Assembly: GCA_002449555.1 (NCBI GenBank)
Contig: DJXA01000198.1
Location: forward strand, 1 to 20,131
Direction: 5' to 3'
From: Atopobiaceae bacterium UBA7016
GTDB taxonomy: Bacteria; Actinomycetota; Coriobacteriia; Coriobacteriales; Atopobiaceae
DNA: 20,131 nucleotides
Shown here: positions 1 to 6,979 of the stretch, piece by piece
Layout: every line of letters starts with the position of its first letter
Numbering within the stretch: the stretch's first letter is position 1
Position numbers and translations under genes: made by a program
Notes under the pieces: generated by a model
The model's database searches: none
Told to the model about the DNA's origin: nothing
What the model saw: the letters and a program-made list of their open reading frames with translations, nothing else

Positions 1-74
1 ATGCTCCCGCCAAGGGTCTTGAAGAGCTCCCCCAGCGTCAGGTGCGCCATGGTCTTGTCTTGCTGTTGGCTCAT
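1..74 (-). CDS. 5' end of a gene running off the left edge (possibly a transporter controlled by the MarR regulator)
   Basis: Only the first 24 codons are visible. The reading begins MSQQQDKTMAHLTLGELF and leaves the window. The ATG at 74 overlaps the TGA of the MarR gene as ATGA, and AAGGAGG lies 7 bases upstream, so this is a real, translationally coupled start. Genes placed like this behind a MarR regulator are often multidrug ABC exporters or other efflux proteins, but the fragment is too short to show any domain. The function is therefore not assigned. Confidence 0.6.
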   Translation of the reverse strand, partial: MSQQQDKTMAHLTLGELFKTLGGS

Positions 75-523
75 GCGCACGCCTCCTTCCTGTCCATTCC
101 TCTCCAGTGCTCTGCCAAGCGATCGAGCATGTCCAGAAGCTGGAGCCGCTCCTCCTCGCTGAGGCAAGAAAGGCATTCAGACTCGAATGCCTCAAATTCC
201 CGCTTTCTCATAATTGCCTGCTTGGTGCCCTCGTCGGTCAGCGAGATATCCATCTGACGACGGTCCTCATCAGAGCGAGAGCGAATGACGAGCCCTTCGC
301 ACTCGAGCTTCGAGAGAACCTCCGACAAGGCCGCCGAGCTAATGTGGGAGCGCTCCTGCAGCTCACGCTGCGAAAGCTGTCCTCCCGCCATATGAAGCTT
401 AGCCAAAACGTGTTGCTTACCTGACCGGCCACCGGCATGCACGTGCAGGTAATGACCAAAGAACCCAAGGTCGTACAAGACCTTGTGACTCAGCGACCCC
501 TCCTGCTGATGTGTTGCCTCCAT
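71..523 (-). CDS. MarR-family transcriptional regulator
   Basis: This 150-residue protein has the usual size and layout of MarR dimeric winged-helix repressors. Helix-turn-helix residues lie at about 50-77 (LSQRELQERSHISSAALSEV), followed by a wing around 80-98 with the family's DEDRR...DISLTDEG pattern, and helices at both ends for dimerisation. Such proteins bind palindromic operators and are released by small phenolic or drug-like ligands; the ligand here is unknown. The ATG at 523 is chosen because AAAGGAGG lies just upstream. The longer frame opens with TTG at 574, which falls inside the predicted -35 box and so cannot be translated from that promoter. The stop overlaps the next gene as ATGA, so the pair is co-transcribed. 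There is no sign of a link to the B12 genes. Confidence 0.9.
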   Translation of the reverse strand: MEATHQQEGSLSHKVLYDLGFFGHYLHVHAGGRSGKQHVLAKLHMAGGQLSQRELQERSHISSAALSEVLSKLECEGLVIRSRSDEDRRQMDISLTDEGTKQAIMRKREFEAFESECLSCLSEEERLQLLDMLDRLAEHWRGMDRKEACA

Positions 524-545
524 GGCCCTCCTTTCATTCCCATCT

Positions 546-574
546 ATGATATGTCTCAGGTCACATAATTGCAA
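546..574 (-). promoter_or_regulatory. Sigma-70 type promoter of the MarR operon
   Basis: On the minus strand TTGCAA (574-569) and TATCAT (551-546) are separated by exactly 17 bases. Transcription would begin near 539, leaving a leader of about 16 bases that holds the AAAGGAGG ribosome-binding site of the ATG at 523. The -35 box lies beside a GGTACC-centred imperfect dyad (about 568-590) that could be an autoregulatory MarR operator, but only about half of the arm positions match. Confidence 0.6.
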
Positions 575-610
575 GGTACCTAACTAATTGTAGGGCAGCG
601 GAAACAGGAT

Positions 611-639
611 TTCGGCTGGCATGCGTGGAGCGGTATAAT
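611..639 (+). promoter_or_regulatory. Candidate promoter of the cobU/cobS operon
   Basis: A perfect TATAAT lies at 634-639. The hexamer 17 bases upstream, TTCGGC at 611-616, is a poor -35 match, so an activator or another sigma factor may contribute. Transcription would start near 646, leaving only about 32 bases before the ATG at 678, with AGAAGGAG as ribosome-binding site around 660. That leader is too short for a cobalamin riboswitch, and no B12-box-like sequence is visible between 524 and 677. Confidence 0.45.
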
Positions 640-677
640 CATCCTTTGGGCAACGGACAGAAGGAGTCACACGCGAC

Positions 678-953
678 ATGAACCACGCAAGCTTCTTTCG
701 CAATGACGCCTGTCCGTACTTCCCATGCCACAAAGGGGTAGATCCTGAGCGCTTCAACTGCCTTTTCTGCTATTGCCCGCTGTACGCCCTGGGGCCCCGC
801 TGCGGTGGAGCGTTTACCTATACCGAGCGCGGCGTGAAGGACTGCTCCGCCTGCACGCGGTTGCACGACGGCGACGGCGGAGCGGCCGTGGTACGCGAGC
901 TCTTTCCCCTGCTGGCAGACCTTGCGCGCGCGGACGAAGGGCACTGCTCATGA
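678..953 (+). CDS. Small cysteine-rich metal-binding protein of the cobalamin locus (zf-like family)
   Basis: The protein has 91 residues with cysteines at 12, 17, 28, 31, 33, 42, 56 and 59, arranged as CPYFPCHK, FNCLFCYCPLYAL, RCGG and KDCSAC. This matches the small cysteine-rich 'zf-like' domain, which I recall from archaea and anaerobic bacteria, often next to cobU or cobS. The eight cysteines could hold two zinc ions or an iron-sulfur cluster; the metal is unknown. No enzyme activity is established for the family. It is the first gene of the plus-strand operon and its TGA overlaps the cobU ATG (950-953), so it is made with the nucleotide-loop enzymes. A cobalt- or zinc-handling or regulatory role is an inference from position only. 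Confidence 0.85.
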   Translation: MNHASFFRNDACPYFPCHKGVDPERFNCLFCYCPLYALGPRCGGAFTYTERGVKDCSACTRLHDGDGGAAVVRELFPLLADLARADEGHCS

Positions 954-1483
954 GAGTGCTCGTCGTGGGAGGTTCGGGAAGCGGCAAGTCAGCGTATGCG
1001 GAGCGGCTTGCCGCGCGGCTCGCAGAGCAGCGCACTTATGTGGCCACCATGCGAAACGAGGGCACCGAGGCTGACGAGCGGATTCGCCGACATCGCGAGC
1101 AGCGCGCTGACCTGGGCTTCGTTACCATCGAGTGCCCCGATTCCCTCGCCGCGGCATGCCGCGAAAAGGCCGAGGGCGTCGTGCTTGTGGACGACCTGGG
1201 AAACCTGGTGGCCAACGCCCTCTTTGCGCCAGATGGAACCATGACAGATCCCGCTACGGTGCTTGACCGGCTTGCCGGCGAGGTAGAGGCGCTTGCCCAG
1301 AGCTACGAGCACGCGGTGCTTGTAGGGAACGAGGTCGGCAGCGAAGGTGTCTATCGCTTTGAGGGCACCAACGTGTGGGTGCGCCTCATCGGCGCGCTCA
1401 ACTGCCGCATCGCCGCTTCGTTTGACGAGGTGGTTGAGGTGGTCGCAGGCGTGCCCTGCCACGTGAAGGGTGACGCAGCATGA
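950..1483 (+). CDS. cobU: Adenosylcobinamide kinase / adenosylcobinamide-phosphate guanylyltransferase (long form)
   Basis: CobU phosphorylates adenosylcobinamide and then transfers GMP to it, giving the GDP-cobinamide used by CobS. This 177-residue protein has the normal family length. It has an intact P-loop (GGSGSGKS, 7-14), the RIRRHREQR segment with His48 at the place of the guanylylated histidine of Salmonella CobU, the DDLGNLVANALF strand near 82-93, and the closing AGVPCHVKG. The usual EVGMGIVP loop is replaced by EVGSEGVY, a change I associate with the long CobU form of gut anaerobes. The complementary short protein at 2244 retains that loop. The ATG at 950 is used because it overlaps the preceding stop (ATGA); the upstream frame extension is out of family. 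It overlaps cobS by 4 bases. Confidence 0.93.
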   Translation: MRVLVVGGSGSGKSAYAERLAARLAEQRTYVATMRNEGTEADERIRRHREQRADLGFVTIECPDSLAAACREKAEGVVLVDDLGNLVANALFAPDGTMTDPATVLDRLAGEVEALAQSYEHAVLVGNEVGSEGVYRFEGTNVWVRLIGALNCRIAASFDEVVEVVAGVPCHVKGDAA

Positions 1484-2256
1484 CGGCTTTGCGCTCCATC
1501 ATCATGGCGTTCTCGCTGTTCTCGCGCATTCCCATGCCCATGGTTGACTGGAGCGAGCGCAATCGCCGCTACATGATGGCCGCCTTCCCAGCCGTGGGCG
1601 CCCTTATCGGGGCCTGCCTCTGGGCGTGGTGGCAACTTTGCGCGGCGCTCGGCTTTGGCGTCACGCTCAGGTCGGCCGGGCTCACGCTCATTCCTCTTGG
1701 CATCACGGGCGGCATGCACCTTGACGGCCTGGCCGACGTGATCGATGCGCGGTCAAGCTATGCCGAGCCCGCCAAGCGACGCGAGATTCTGAAAGACCCG
1801 CACGTAGGGGCCTTTGCCGTCATGGGCATCAGTGCCTACCTCATCGCGCAGTTCGCGCTCTTCACCGAGCTTGACGCTCGTTACCTCGTGTCGCTGGCAT
1901 GCGCGCCAATCATCAGTCGCTGCCTGAGCGGCTACGCCACTGTCACGTTCAAGAAGGCGAGCTCGGACGGCATGCTCGCCGCAGAGGGTTCGACCGATGC
2001 ACGTGCTGCGGTGCGCAGCATACTGCTTGGGATCTGTGGGCTGGTCGCGGCTGTTATGGTCGTTTGCGACGATCTGGTTGGCGCCGCGGCCGTGGTCGTG
2101 GCTGTGGCAGAGCTCATGTGGGTCAGGCGCATCGCCGAGCGCGAGTTTGGCGGCATGAGCGGAGACCTCGCAGGCTACTACCTGCAGATGGCCGAGCTGT
2201 TGATGCTCGTATGCATCGTGTTTTTGGGAAGGCTGGGCACCCCATGGTTTTGGTGA
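1480..2256 (+). CDS. cobS: Adenosylcobinamide-GDP ribazoletransferase (cobalamin synthase)
   Basis: CobS joins GDP-cobinamide to alpha-ribazole (or its phosphate), the penultimate or last step of adenosylcobalamin assembly, in the membrane. The 258-residue protein has the usual length, several hydrophobic segments, and the family's acidic metal-binding signature GGMHLDGLADVIDA (77-90), followed by REILKDPHVGAFA (101-113). It starts with an ATGA overlap on cobU and its last 13 bases overlap the short CobU-like gene. It works directly after CobU and with CobT, which is encoded on the opposite strand of this locus. Confidence 0.95.
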   Translation: MTALRSIIMAFSLFSRIPMPMVDWSERNRRYMMAAFPAVGALIGACLWAWWQLCAALGFGVTLRSAGLTLIPLGITGGMHLDGLADVIDARSSYAEPAKRREILKDPHVGAFAVMGISAYLIAQFALFTELDARYLVSLACAPIISRCLSGYATVTFKKASSDGMLAAEGSTDARAAVRSILLGICGLVAAVMVVCDDLVGAAAVVVAVAELMWVRRIAEREFGGMSGDLAGYYLQMAELLMLVCIVFLGRLGTPWFW

Positions 2257-2594
2257 TTGGCGGACTCGCATCGGGCAAGCGCAGCTACGTGCGGTCGCTT
2301 GGCTATACGGACGAGCAGATGGGCACGCAGTCCTTTGACGGCAGGCCGGTCCTGGCGGCGCTTGAGGAGCTCTTGCGCGAAGGGCCGCTTGATGACGTGA
2401 CCTTCTCGGACATTGCCTCTCGCGAGGTGGTGTGCTGCTGCGAGGTGGGTATGGGCGTGGTGCCCATTGACCGCGAGGAGCGCGCCTGGCGCGAGCGCGT
2501 GGGCCGCACCTGCACGAAGCTCGCCGCTGAGGCAACGCGCGTGGTGCGCATGGTCTGCGGCATTCCGATGGTTCTGAAAGGTGACGAGGTATGA
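2244..2594 (+). CDS. Short CobU-like protein (CobU-fold, 116 residues)
   Basis: The N-terminus, MVLVIGGLASGKRSYV, is a CobU-type P-loop. The C-terminal half carries the CobU hallmark CEVGMGVVP (66-74), then RERVGRTCTKLAAEATRV and CGIPMVLKG, which align well with the end of classical CobU. The central region of about 60 residues, including the guanylylated histidine and the strand after it, is missing. The Walker A Ser/Thr is replaced by Arg (GGLASGKR). I recall short CobU relatives like this in gut Firmicutes beside a long CobU, usually annotated as the same bifunctional enzyme, but the activity is not something I can verify. It could be a partner subunit, a kinase-only enzyme or a regulatory relative. 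The ATG at 2244 lies inside cobS; the upstream frame is cobS shadow. The stop overlaps the next ATG (ATGA). Confidence 0.8.
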   Translation: MVLVIGGLASGKRSYVRSLGYTDEQMGTQSFDGRPVLAALEELLREGPLDDVTFSDIASREVVCCCEVGMGVVPIDREERAWRERVGRTCTKLAAEATRVVRMVCGIPMVLKGDEV

Positions 2595-3151
2595 GAAACC
2601 GTGGTCGCATCAGCATCGTATTGATTCTCTTGGCGCTCGCGCTTCTGGTGACATCCGGCGCCGCGCTTGCCAAGGGCGAGCCGGTTGCGGACGACCCCTT
2701 TGCCGACGCCATCACGCTCCCCTGGGACGACGGCTCCTACCAGGTAGCCGTGACCATGGAGGGCGGAAGCGGCAAGGCAAGCGTCACCTCACCCACTGAA
2801 ATCAGCGTTGAGGGCGGCAAGGCGGTCGCGCGCATCGAGTGGTCGAGCCCCAACTACGACTATATGGTGGTTGCCGGCAAAACCTACCTGCCCATCAACG
2901 AGGACGGCAACTCGGTCTTTCTGATTCCGCTTTTGGCCGTTGACGAGCCCTTTGACGTCATCGGCGACACCACCGCCATGAGCAAGCCACACGAGGTGAC
3001 GTACCAGCTGACGTTTAACGCATCGAGCGCCGTGGCAACCGGCGACGGCGAGAAAGGAGCGTCGTCTCCCCTGCCAGCGATTGCCGGCTGCGTGGCCGCC
3101 GCCGGAGCAGGAGCCGCCGTCCTGCTGGCTCGCCGCAAGAGCGAATGTTGA
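2591..3151 (+). CDS. Exported, membrane-anchored beta-sandwich protein (NEAT-like, metal/tetrapyrrole uptake associated)
   Basis: The 186-residue protein has an N-terminal signal peptide (hydrophobic 8-22, likely cleavage after AALA at 27), an extracellular domain at about 45-145, a flexible serine/glycine stretch, and a C-terminal membrane helix (161-180) followed by RRKSEC. There is no LPxTG, so anchoring is by the helix. The domain has the order DDGSYQVAVTMEGG, VEGGKAVARIEWSSPNYDYM, FLIPLLAVDEP and HEVTYQLTFNAS. This resembles NEAT-like beta-sandwich domains that accompany iron/haem or metal-chelate importers. It aligns throughout with the lipoprotein at 18557-18988, so the two are paralogues. 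A role as a surface receptor or ligand relay for a metal complex or corrinoid is inferred. It is coupled to the short CobU-like gene by an ATGA overlap and is the last gene of its operon. Confidence 0.75.
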   Translation: MRNRGRISIVLILLALALLVTSGAALAKGEPVADDPFADAITLPWDDGSYQVAVTMEGGSGKASVTSPTEISVEGGKAVARIEWSSPNYDYMVVAGKTYLPINEDGNSVFLIPLLAVDEPFDVIGDTTAMSKPHEVTYQLTFNASSAVATGDGEKGASSPLPAIAGCVAAAGAGAAVLLARRKSEC

Positions 3152-3183
3152 CACTGCGCAGGGCGTTTCCCGTCAACATTCGC
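3141..3183. terminator. Perfect 12-bp inverted repeat across both convergent stop codons (probable two-way terminator)
   Basis: GCGAATGTTGAC at 3141-3152 is repeated in inverse at 3172-3183 with a 19-base loop, inside which GGG and CCC (3161-3171) can pair. The stop codons of the plus-strand operon (3149-3151) and of cobC (3173-3175) both lie in the arms. No T-run follows on either strand, so it is not a textbook intrinsic terminator; U-poor terminators are, however, common in high-GC actinobacteria. Confidence 0.6.
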
Positions 3184-3766
3184 ATATGGGGGTGAGTCTG
3201 AGGTGGCCGTTGGGCCAGGTCACCGCACAGGTGTAGCCCTCACAACAGCCTACGCCCCAGCCAAAGTAGTCGTCATCAAGCGAGCTTCCGTCCGCAAACG
3301 CATGCAGCGCAGCCATGATGGTGCCGCCATGCGCAACCACCACCACGTGTTGCTCTCCCCGTTCGGCAGCGCCAGCAAGCAGCTCGCTCAGCGCCGTAGC
3401 CGTGCGCGTCACAAACTCCTCCCGGTCTTCCCCGCCGGGACAGCGCCATCGGCACCAGCCGTCCACCCATGCGCGATACGCCTCGTCATGCTCCATGTCT
3501 CGAGCCGAACGCCCCTCGAACGCACCGAAGTCAAACTCCTCAAGAGCAGGCACGGCAACCTGCTCGGCACAGGGATAGCAGAGCTCGGCCGTCTGACGCG
3601 CTCGCAGCAGAGGGCTCACATACACCTTCTCCACCTGCGGAAACGTGCCAAATGACGCGCATTGCGCACGCCCCCGCTCGCTCAGCGGCTCGTCCGTACG
3701 GCGCCCCACATAGCGATTCAGCTCGTTTCCCTCCGTCGCGCCATGACGCATCAGCCAAAGCCTCAT
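3173..3766 (-). CDS. cobC: Histidine phosphatase family protein, probable alpha-ribazole-phosphate / cobalamin-phosphate phosphatase
   Basis: The 197-residue protein is a phosphoglycerate-mutase-type phosphatase. It has the catalytic RHG motif (LMRHGATEGN, His8), the arginine-rich SPLLRARQTAELC (51-63), the acidic EEFDFGAFEG (76-85) and the second catalytic histidine in VAHGGT (His146). CobC removes the phosphate from alpha-ribazole phosphate or adenosylcobalamin phosphate, the last step of the nucleotide-loop branch. Its place directly after cobT, with the ATG overlapping the cobT stop (ATGA at 3763-3766), supports this over a general phosphatase. The frame continues 11 residues upstream, but that stretch is inside cobT. 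It is the last gene of the operon. Confidence 0.88.
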   Translation of the reverse strand: MRLWLMRHGATEGNELNRYVGRRTDEPLSERGRAQCASFGTFPQVEKVYVSPLLRARQTAELCYPCAEQVAVPALEEFDFGAFEGRSARDMEHDEAYRAWVDGWCRWRCPGGEDREEFVTRTATALSELLAGAAERGEQHVVVVAHGGTIMAALHAFADGSSLDDDYFGWGVGCCEGYTCAVTWPNGHLRLTPICEC

Positions 3767-4830
3767 GCGGGCCTCACCTCGTAGGGCTCCAGGTCGCAAT
3801 CATCAAAGCCGATTCCATCCCGATACAGCGAGAGAGCCATGTCCAGCAGCGGAATGAGGCATGCGGCTCCCGTGCCCTCACCAAGGTGCATTCCCGCATG
3901 AATGGGCGCCTGCAGCCCCATGAGGTCAAGCAGCTGTGCCGCCGCAGGCTCGGACGAGACATGCGACGCCAGCATGGCCTGCAGGCAGTCTGGCCGTAAC
4001 CGCCACGCCACATAGGCCGCAACCGTGCTGATGAATCCGTCAATGATGATGGGGACCCGGTGGGCGGCCCCGCCCAGAAACATGCCGCACATGCCAGCGA
4101 TATCAAATCCGCCAAGCTTCTCCAGTACATCAAGCGGGTCATCTACCTGCGATTTATTCACTTCGAGTGCCTGGGCAACAACAGCGCGCTTACGAGCGAG
4201 CCCCGCATCAGAAAGCCCGGCGCCGCGGCCAACCAGCTCACTAGGAGCACCACCGGTGAAGATGCAGGCCATGGCCGTCGCCGTGGTGGTGTTGCCGATG
4301 CCCATCTCGCCCGTGGCAATCAGACGATAGCCTTGGGCTTTGAGGTCGGCCACCAGCTCGACCCCCGTGCGAATGGCACGCACGGCCTGCTCGCGCGTCA
4401 TGGCCGGGCCAACCGCGATGTCACCCGTGCCCCGCGCGATGCTTCGGTCAAGCAGCAGCGGCTCCTCCACGCAATGCGCCATGCCCATATCGACGGCAAG
4501 GCAGTCAATGCCCACGGGCGCGCACATGCGCGAGATGGACGACACCCCGCGCGAGACGCTCGTCGCAACCGTGGCCGTTACCTCTTGGCCACTCTGAGAC
4601 ACCCCCTGCGCTACGACGCCGTTATCGGCGCAGAGCACCACGGCGCAGCGCTTTGAGATGTCAACATACTCGTCACCGGTCAAGGCGGCAATCTTCACCA
4701 CCATGTCCTCGAAAAGGCCCAAAGCCCCAATGGGCTTTGCCCGCGAGTTCCAGCGCGCCAAAGCACGCTGTGCCGCCCGCTCGTCAGGGGGAAGGATGGC
4801 AAGCCCCGATACGTACTCAGCCATGCTCAT
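3763..4830 (-). CDS. cobT: Nicotinate-nucleotide--dimethylbenzimidazole phosphoribosyltransferase
   Basis: CobT activates the lower-ligand base with the phosphoribosyl of nicotinate mononucleotide, giving alpha-ribazole phosphate. The protein has 355 residues, normal for the family. Recognisable parts are CADNGVVAQGVSQSG (67-81), the GEMGIGNTTTATAM phosphate-binding segment (174-187) and LGEGTGAA (316-323), whose Glu318 corresponds to the catalytic glutamate of Salmonella CobT. No bluB, bza or other lower-base gene is in the window, so the base may be scavenged or made elsewhere. The ATG at 4830 overlaps the cbiC stop (ATGA), but GGAGG is only 2 bases from it. A second ATG at 4824 has the better 8-base spacing and may be the true start. 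Confidence 0.95.
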   Translation of the reverse strand: MSMAEYVSGLAILPPDERAAQRALARWNSRAKPIGALGLFEDMVVKIAALTGDEYVDISKRCAVVLCADNGVVAQGVSQSGQEVTATVATSVSRGVSSISRMCAPVGIDCLAVDMGMAHCVEEPLLLDRSIARGTGDIAVGPAMTREQAVRAIRTGVELVADLKAQGYRLIATGEMGIGNTTTATAMACIFTGGAPSELVGRGAGLSDAGLARKRAVVAQALEVNKSQVDDPLDVLEKLGGFDIAGMCGMFLGGAAHRVPIIIDGFISTVAAYVAWRLRPDCLQAMLASHVSSEPAAAQLLDLMGLQAPIHAGMHLGEGTGAACLIPLLDMALSLYRDGIGFDDCDLEPYEVRPA

Positions 4831-5480
4831 TCCCTCCGGTCTCCCGAAGCCTGGTACAGAAGGGCGTTCACGATGGCCGCCGCAACGTTCGAACCGCCCT
4901 TACGACCCGCCGCAACGATGGACTCAACCGGCGCGGCCATCATCAGCTCCTTGGACTCCACTACGTTGACAAAGCCCACCGGCACGCCGATGACCAGCGC
5001 AGGGTTGACGAGCGCACCCTCAGAGACGAGGCGTGCCAGCCGCGCCAGGGCCGTGGGCGCATTGCCAATGGCAAACACAACCGGTCCCTCAAGCTGGGCC
5101 GCACGATCCATGGCGATGGCTGAGCGCGTCACGCCACACGCACGCGCCTCCTCGGCAACGTCCGCATCGCCGATGAAGGTACGCACCCCGCCACCAAAGC
5201 TCCCCAGCACCCGCTTGTTGATGCCGGCGGCCACCATCGTGGTGTCCGTCACCACCGTGGCGCCCGCAGCCAGCGCCGCGATACCCTGCTCGACCGCATG
5301 CGGGGTGAAGCGCAGCGTCTGCGCATAGTCGAAGTCTGCCGTGGTATGAATCACGCGCTTCACCACCAGCTGCTCGGCCGGGCTCAACGCAAGCGGACCC
5401 AGCTCCTCACTGATGATCTGGAAGCTTCGCGTCTCTATCTCGCGCGGCTGTATGTAGGTCAGGCCGTCTAGCTCGCTCAC
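4827..5480 (-). CDS. cbiC: Cobalt-precorrin-8 methylmutase
   Basis: CbiC moves the methyl group from C11 to C12 of cobalt-precorrin-8, giving cobyrinic acid. The 217-residue protein matches the family length. The catalytic histidine lies in VIHTTADFDYA (His45), followed by ATVVTDTTMVAAGI, and the family's GFVNVVESKELM and GRKGGSNVAAAIVNALL near the end. It is joined to cbiP upstream and cobT downstream by ATGA overlaps. Its place late in the operon, away from the other ring-modifying genes, is a gene-order feature only. Confidence 0.95.
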   Translation of the reverse strand: MSELDGLTYIQPREIETRSFQIISEELGPLALSPAEQLVVKRVIHTTADFDYAQTLRFTPHAVEQGIAALAAGATVVTDTTMVAAGINKRVLGSFGGGVRTFIGDADVAEEARACGVTRSAIAMDRAAQLEGPVVFAIGNAPTALARLARLVSEGALVNPALVIGVPVGFVNVVESKELMMAAPVESIVAAGRKGGSNVAAAIVNALLYQASGDRRE

Positions 5481-6979
5481 AGCCCCTCCTCTATGATGCG
5501 ATACACCAACTCCATGTCCATGTTGGCACGAACGCCATCGGCCAGAAGGTCGTACTGAGTCTGACGATACGCGGCCATGTCGAGTGCCTGCACCGCACGC
5601 GCGTCCATGCCCTTGCGCGCAAACAGCGCGCTGACCAGCGCTTGGTTGACCTCTGCTTGGTCAAAGAGCCCATGCACGTAGCAGCCGTACACGTTGCCGT
5701 ACTGGCATCCGCCCAGCGTCCGCTCGGCGCCTTCCTCCGCGACGCCCACCAACGGCTGGCCCGAGGCAAGCGTGCGGCCCATGTGAATCTCGTAGCCGTG
5801 AAAGGGCAGGCCCGCGAGCGGCGCAAGCGGGCCGTCAACGGTTTCGAAGGCTCCGCGCACCTGCACGGTACGCTTCTCGGGCCCAAACTCCGTCCGCACG
5901 GGAAGAAGCCCCATGCCCGTCATCTGTCCGCCGCCCTCGACGCCCACGGGGTCCGCAATCTCTTCCCCCAGCATCTGGTAACCACCGCAGATGCCCACAA
6001 TGGGCGTGCCTGTCGACGCCAGACGCTTGACGGCGGCCTCCAGCCCGCTGGTGCGCAACCAGGCGAGGTCGGCCATCGTAGCCTTGGTTCCCGGAATGAT
6101 GAGCAGGTCAGGATGGCCAAGCTCGCTCACCGAGTTCACATAGCGCACGCCCACTGCATCCATCGCGTCAAGCACCATGAAGTCGGTGAAGTTCGAAATC
6201 TTGGGCAGCCGCACCACCGCAATGTCGATGGCCGCATCGCCTCTGTGCCGGTTCAAGCGCTCGGACATGCTGTCCTCGTCGTCAAGATCCACCCGCATGA
6301 AGGGAATGAGCCCCGCAACGGGCACGCCGCACTTTTCGCGCAGGATGGCGAGCCCCTCGTCAAAGAGCGTCGCGTCGCCGCGGAACTTGTTCACCACGGT
6401 GGCCTTCACCATGGCGCGCTCATCGTCATCAAGCAGCATCATCGTGCCCACGAGCTGCGCAAACACGCCTCCTCGGTCGATGTCGCCCACCAGCAGCACC
6501 GGTGACTTAGCGATCTTCGCCATGCCCATGTTAACGATGTCGTCACGTTTGAGATTGAGCTCAACCGGACTGCCCGCGCCCTCGATGACAATGACGTCAA
6601 AGTCGGCGGCCAGGCGCTCGTACGACGCCCTGACTTGGTCCTTCAGCTGCGTCTTGTACTGGAAGTACTCGCGCGCGGGCATGGTTGCCACGGGCTTGCC
6701 GCACACGATGACCTGGCTTCCCGTGTCGCTCGTGGGCTTGAGCAGGATGGGGTTCATGTCGGCACGTGGCTCGATGCCGGCAGCCTCGGCCTGCATGGCC
6801 TGGGCCCGGCCAATCTCGAGGCCCTCACGCGTGATGGCCGAGTTAAGGGCCATGTTCTGCGACTTGAACGGCGCCACGCGCAGGCCATCCTGCGCAAGCA
6901 CGCGGCAGAGGCCCGCCACCAAGAGGCTCTTGCCCGCGCCGGACATGGTTCCCTGCACCATCAAGGACTTCGCCGTCAT
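5477..6979 (-). CDS. cbiP: Cobyric acid synthase (glutamine-hydrolysing)
   Basis: CbiP (CobQ) amidates the b, d, e and g carboxyls of adenosylcobyrinic acid a,c-diamide with glutamine nitrogen and ATP. The 500-residue protein has the N-terminal dethiobiotin-synthetase-like ATP site (GTMSGAGKS, 10-18; PFKSQNMALNS, 37-47), VIEGAGSPVELNL (131-143), and a C-terminal class I amidotransferase-like domain with IPGTKATMADLAWLR (295-309), nucleophile Cys331 in GICGGYQMLG, and YVHGLFD. The ATG at 6979 overlaps the preceding stop (ATGA); the frame extends 25 residues further but only as a shadow of the upstream gene. CbiP needs adenosylated substrate, yet no adenosyltransferase is present here. Confidence 0.95.
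   Translation of the reverse strand: MTAKSLMVQGTMSGAGKSLLVAGLCRVLAQDGLRVAPFKSQNMALNSAITREGLEIGRAQAMQAEAAGIEPRADMNPILLKPTSDTGSQVIVCGKPVATMPAREYFQYKTQLKDQVRASYERLAADFDVIVIEGAGSPVELNLKRDDIVNMGMAKIAKSPVLLVGDIDRGGVFAQLVGTMMLLDDDERAMVKATVVNKFRGDATLFDEGLAILREKCGVPVAGLIPFMRVDLDDEDSMSERLNRHRGDAAIDIAVVRLPKISNFTDFMVLDAMDAVGVRYVNSVSELGHPDLLIIPGTKATMADLAWLRTSGLEAAVKRLASTGTPIVGICGGYQMLGEEIADPVGVEGGGQMTGMGLLPVRTEFGPEKRTVQVRGAFETVDGPLAPLAGLPFHGYEIHMGRTLASGQPLVGVAEEGAERTLGGCQYGNVYGCYVHGLFDQAEVNQALVSALFARKGMDARAVQALDMAAYRQTQYDLLADGVRANMDMELVYRIIEEGL

Noticed and set aside
524..574. MarR start at the TTG at 574 giving 17 extra residues
   Set aside because: The TTG lies in the predicted -35 box. The ATG at 523 has a ribosome-binding site and a normally spaced promoter upstream.
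575..677. A cobalamin riboswitch before the cobU/cobS operon
   Set aside because: No B12-box-like or P4-like sequence is visible and the probable leader is only about 32 bases.
1753..2715. A 320-residue minus-strand frame opposite cobS
   Set aside because: It is antisense to cobS and the short CobU gene, has arginine/proline-rich composition and no domain; both plus-strand genes are clearly conserved.
3068..3151. A sortase (LPxTG) anchor at the end of the protein encoded at 2591-3151
   Set aside because: The sequence reads SPLPAIAG before the membrane helix; no LPxTG or close variant is present.
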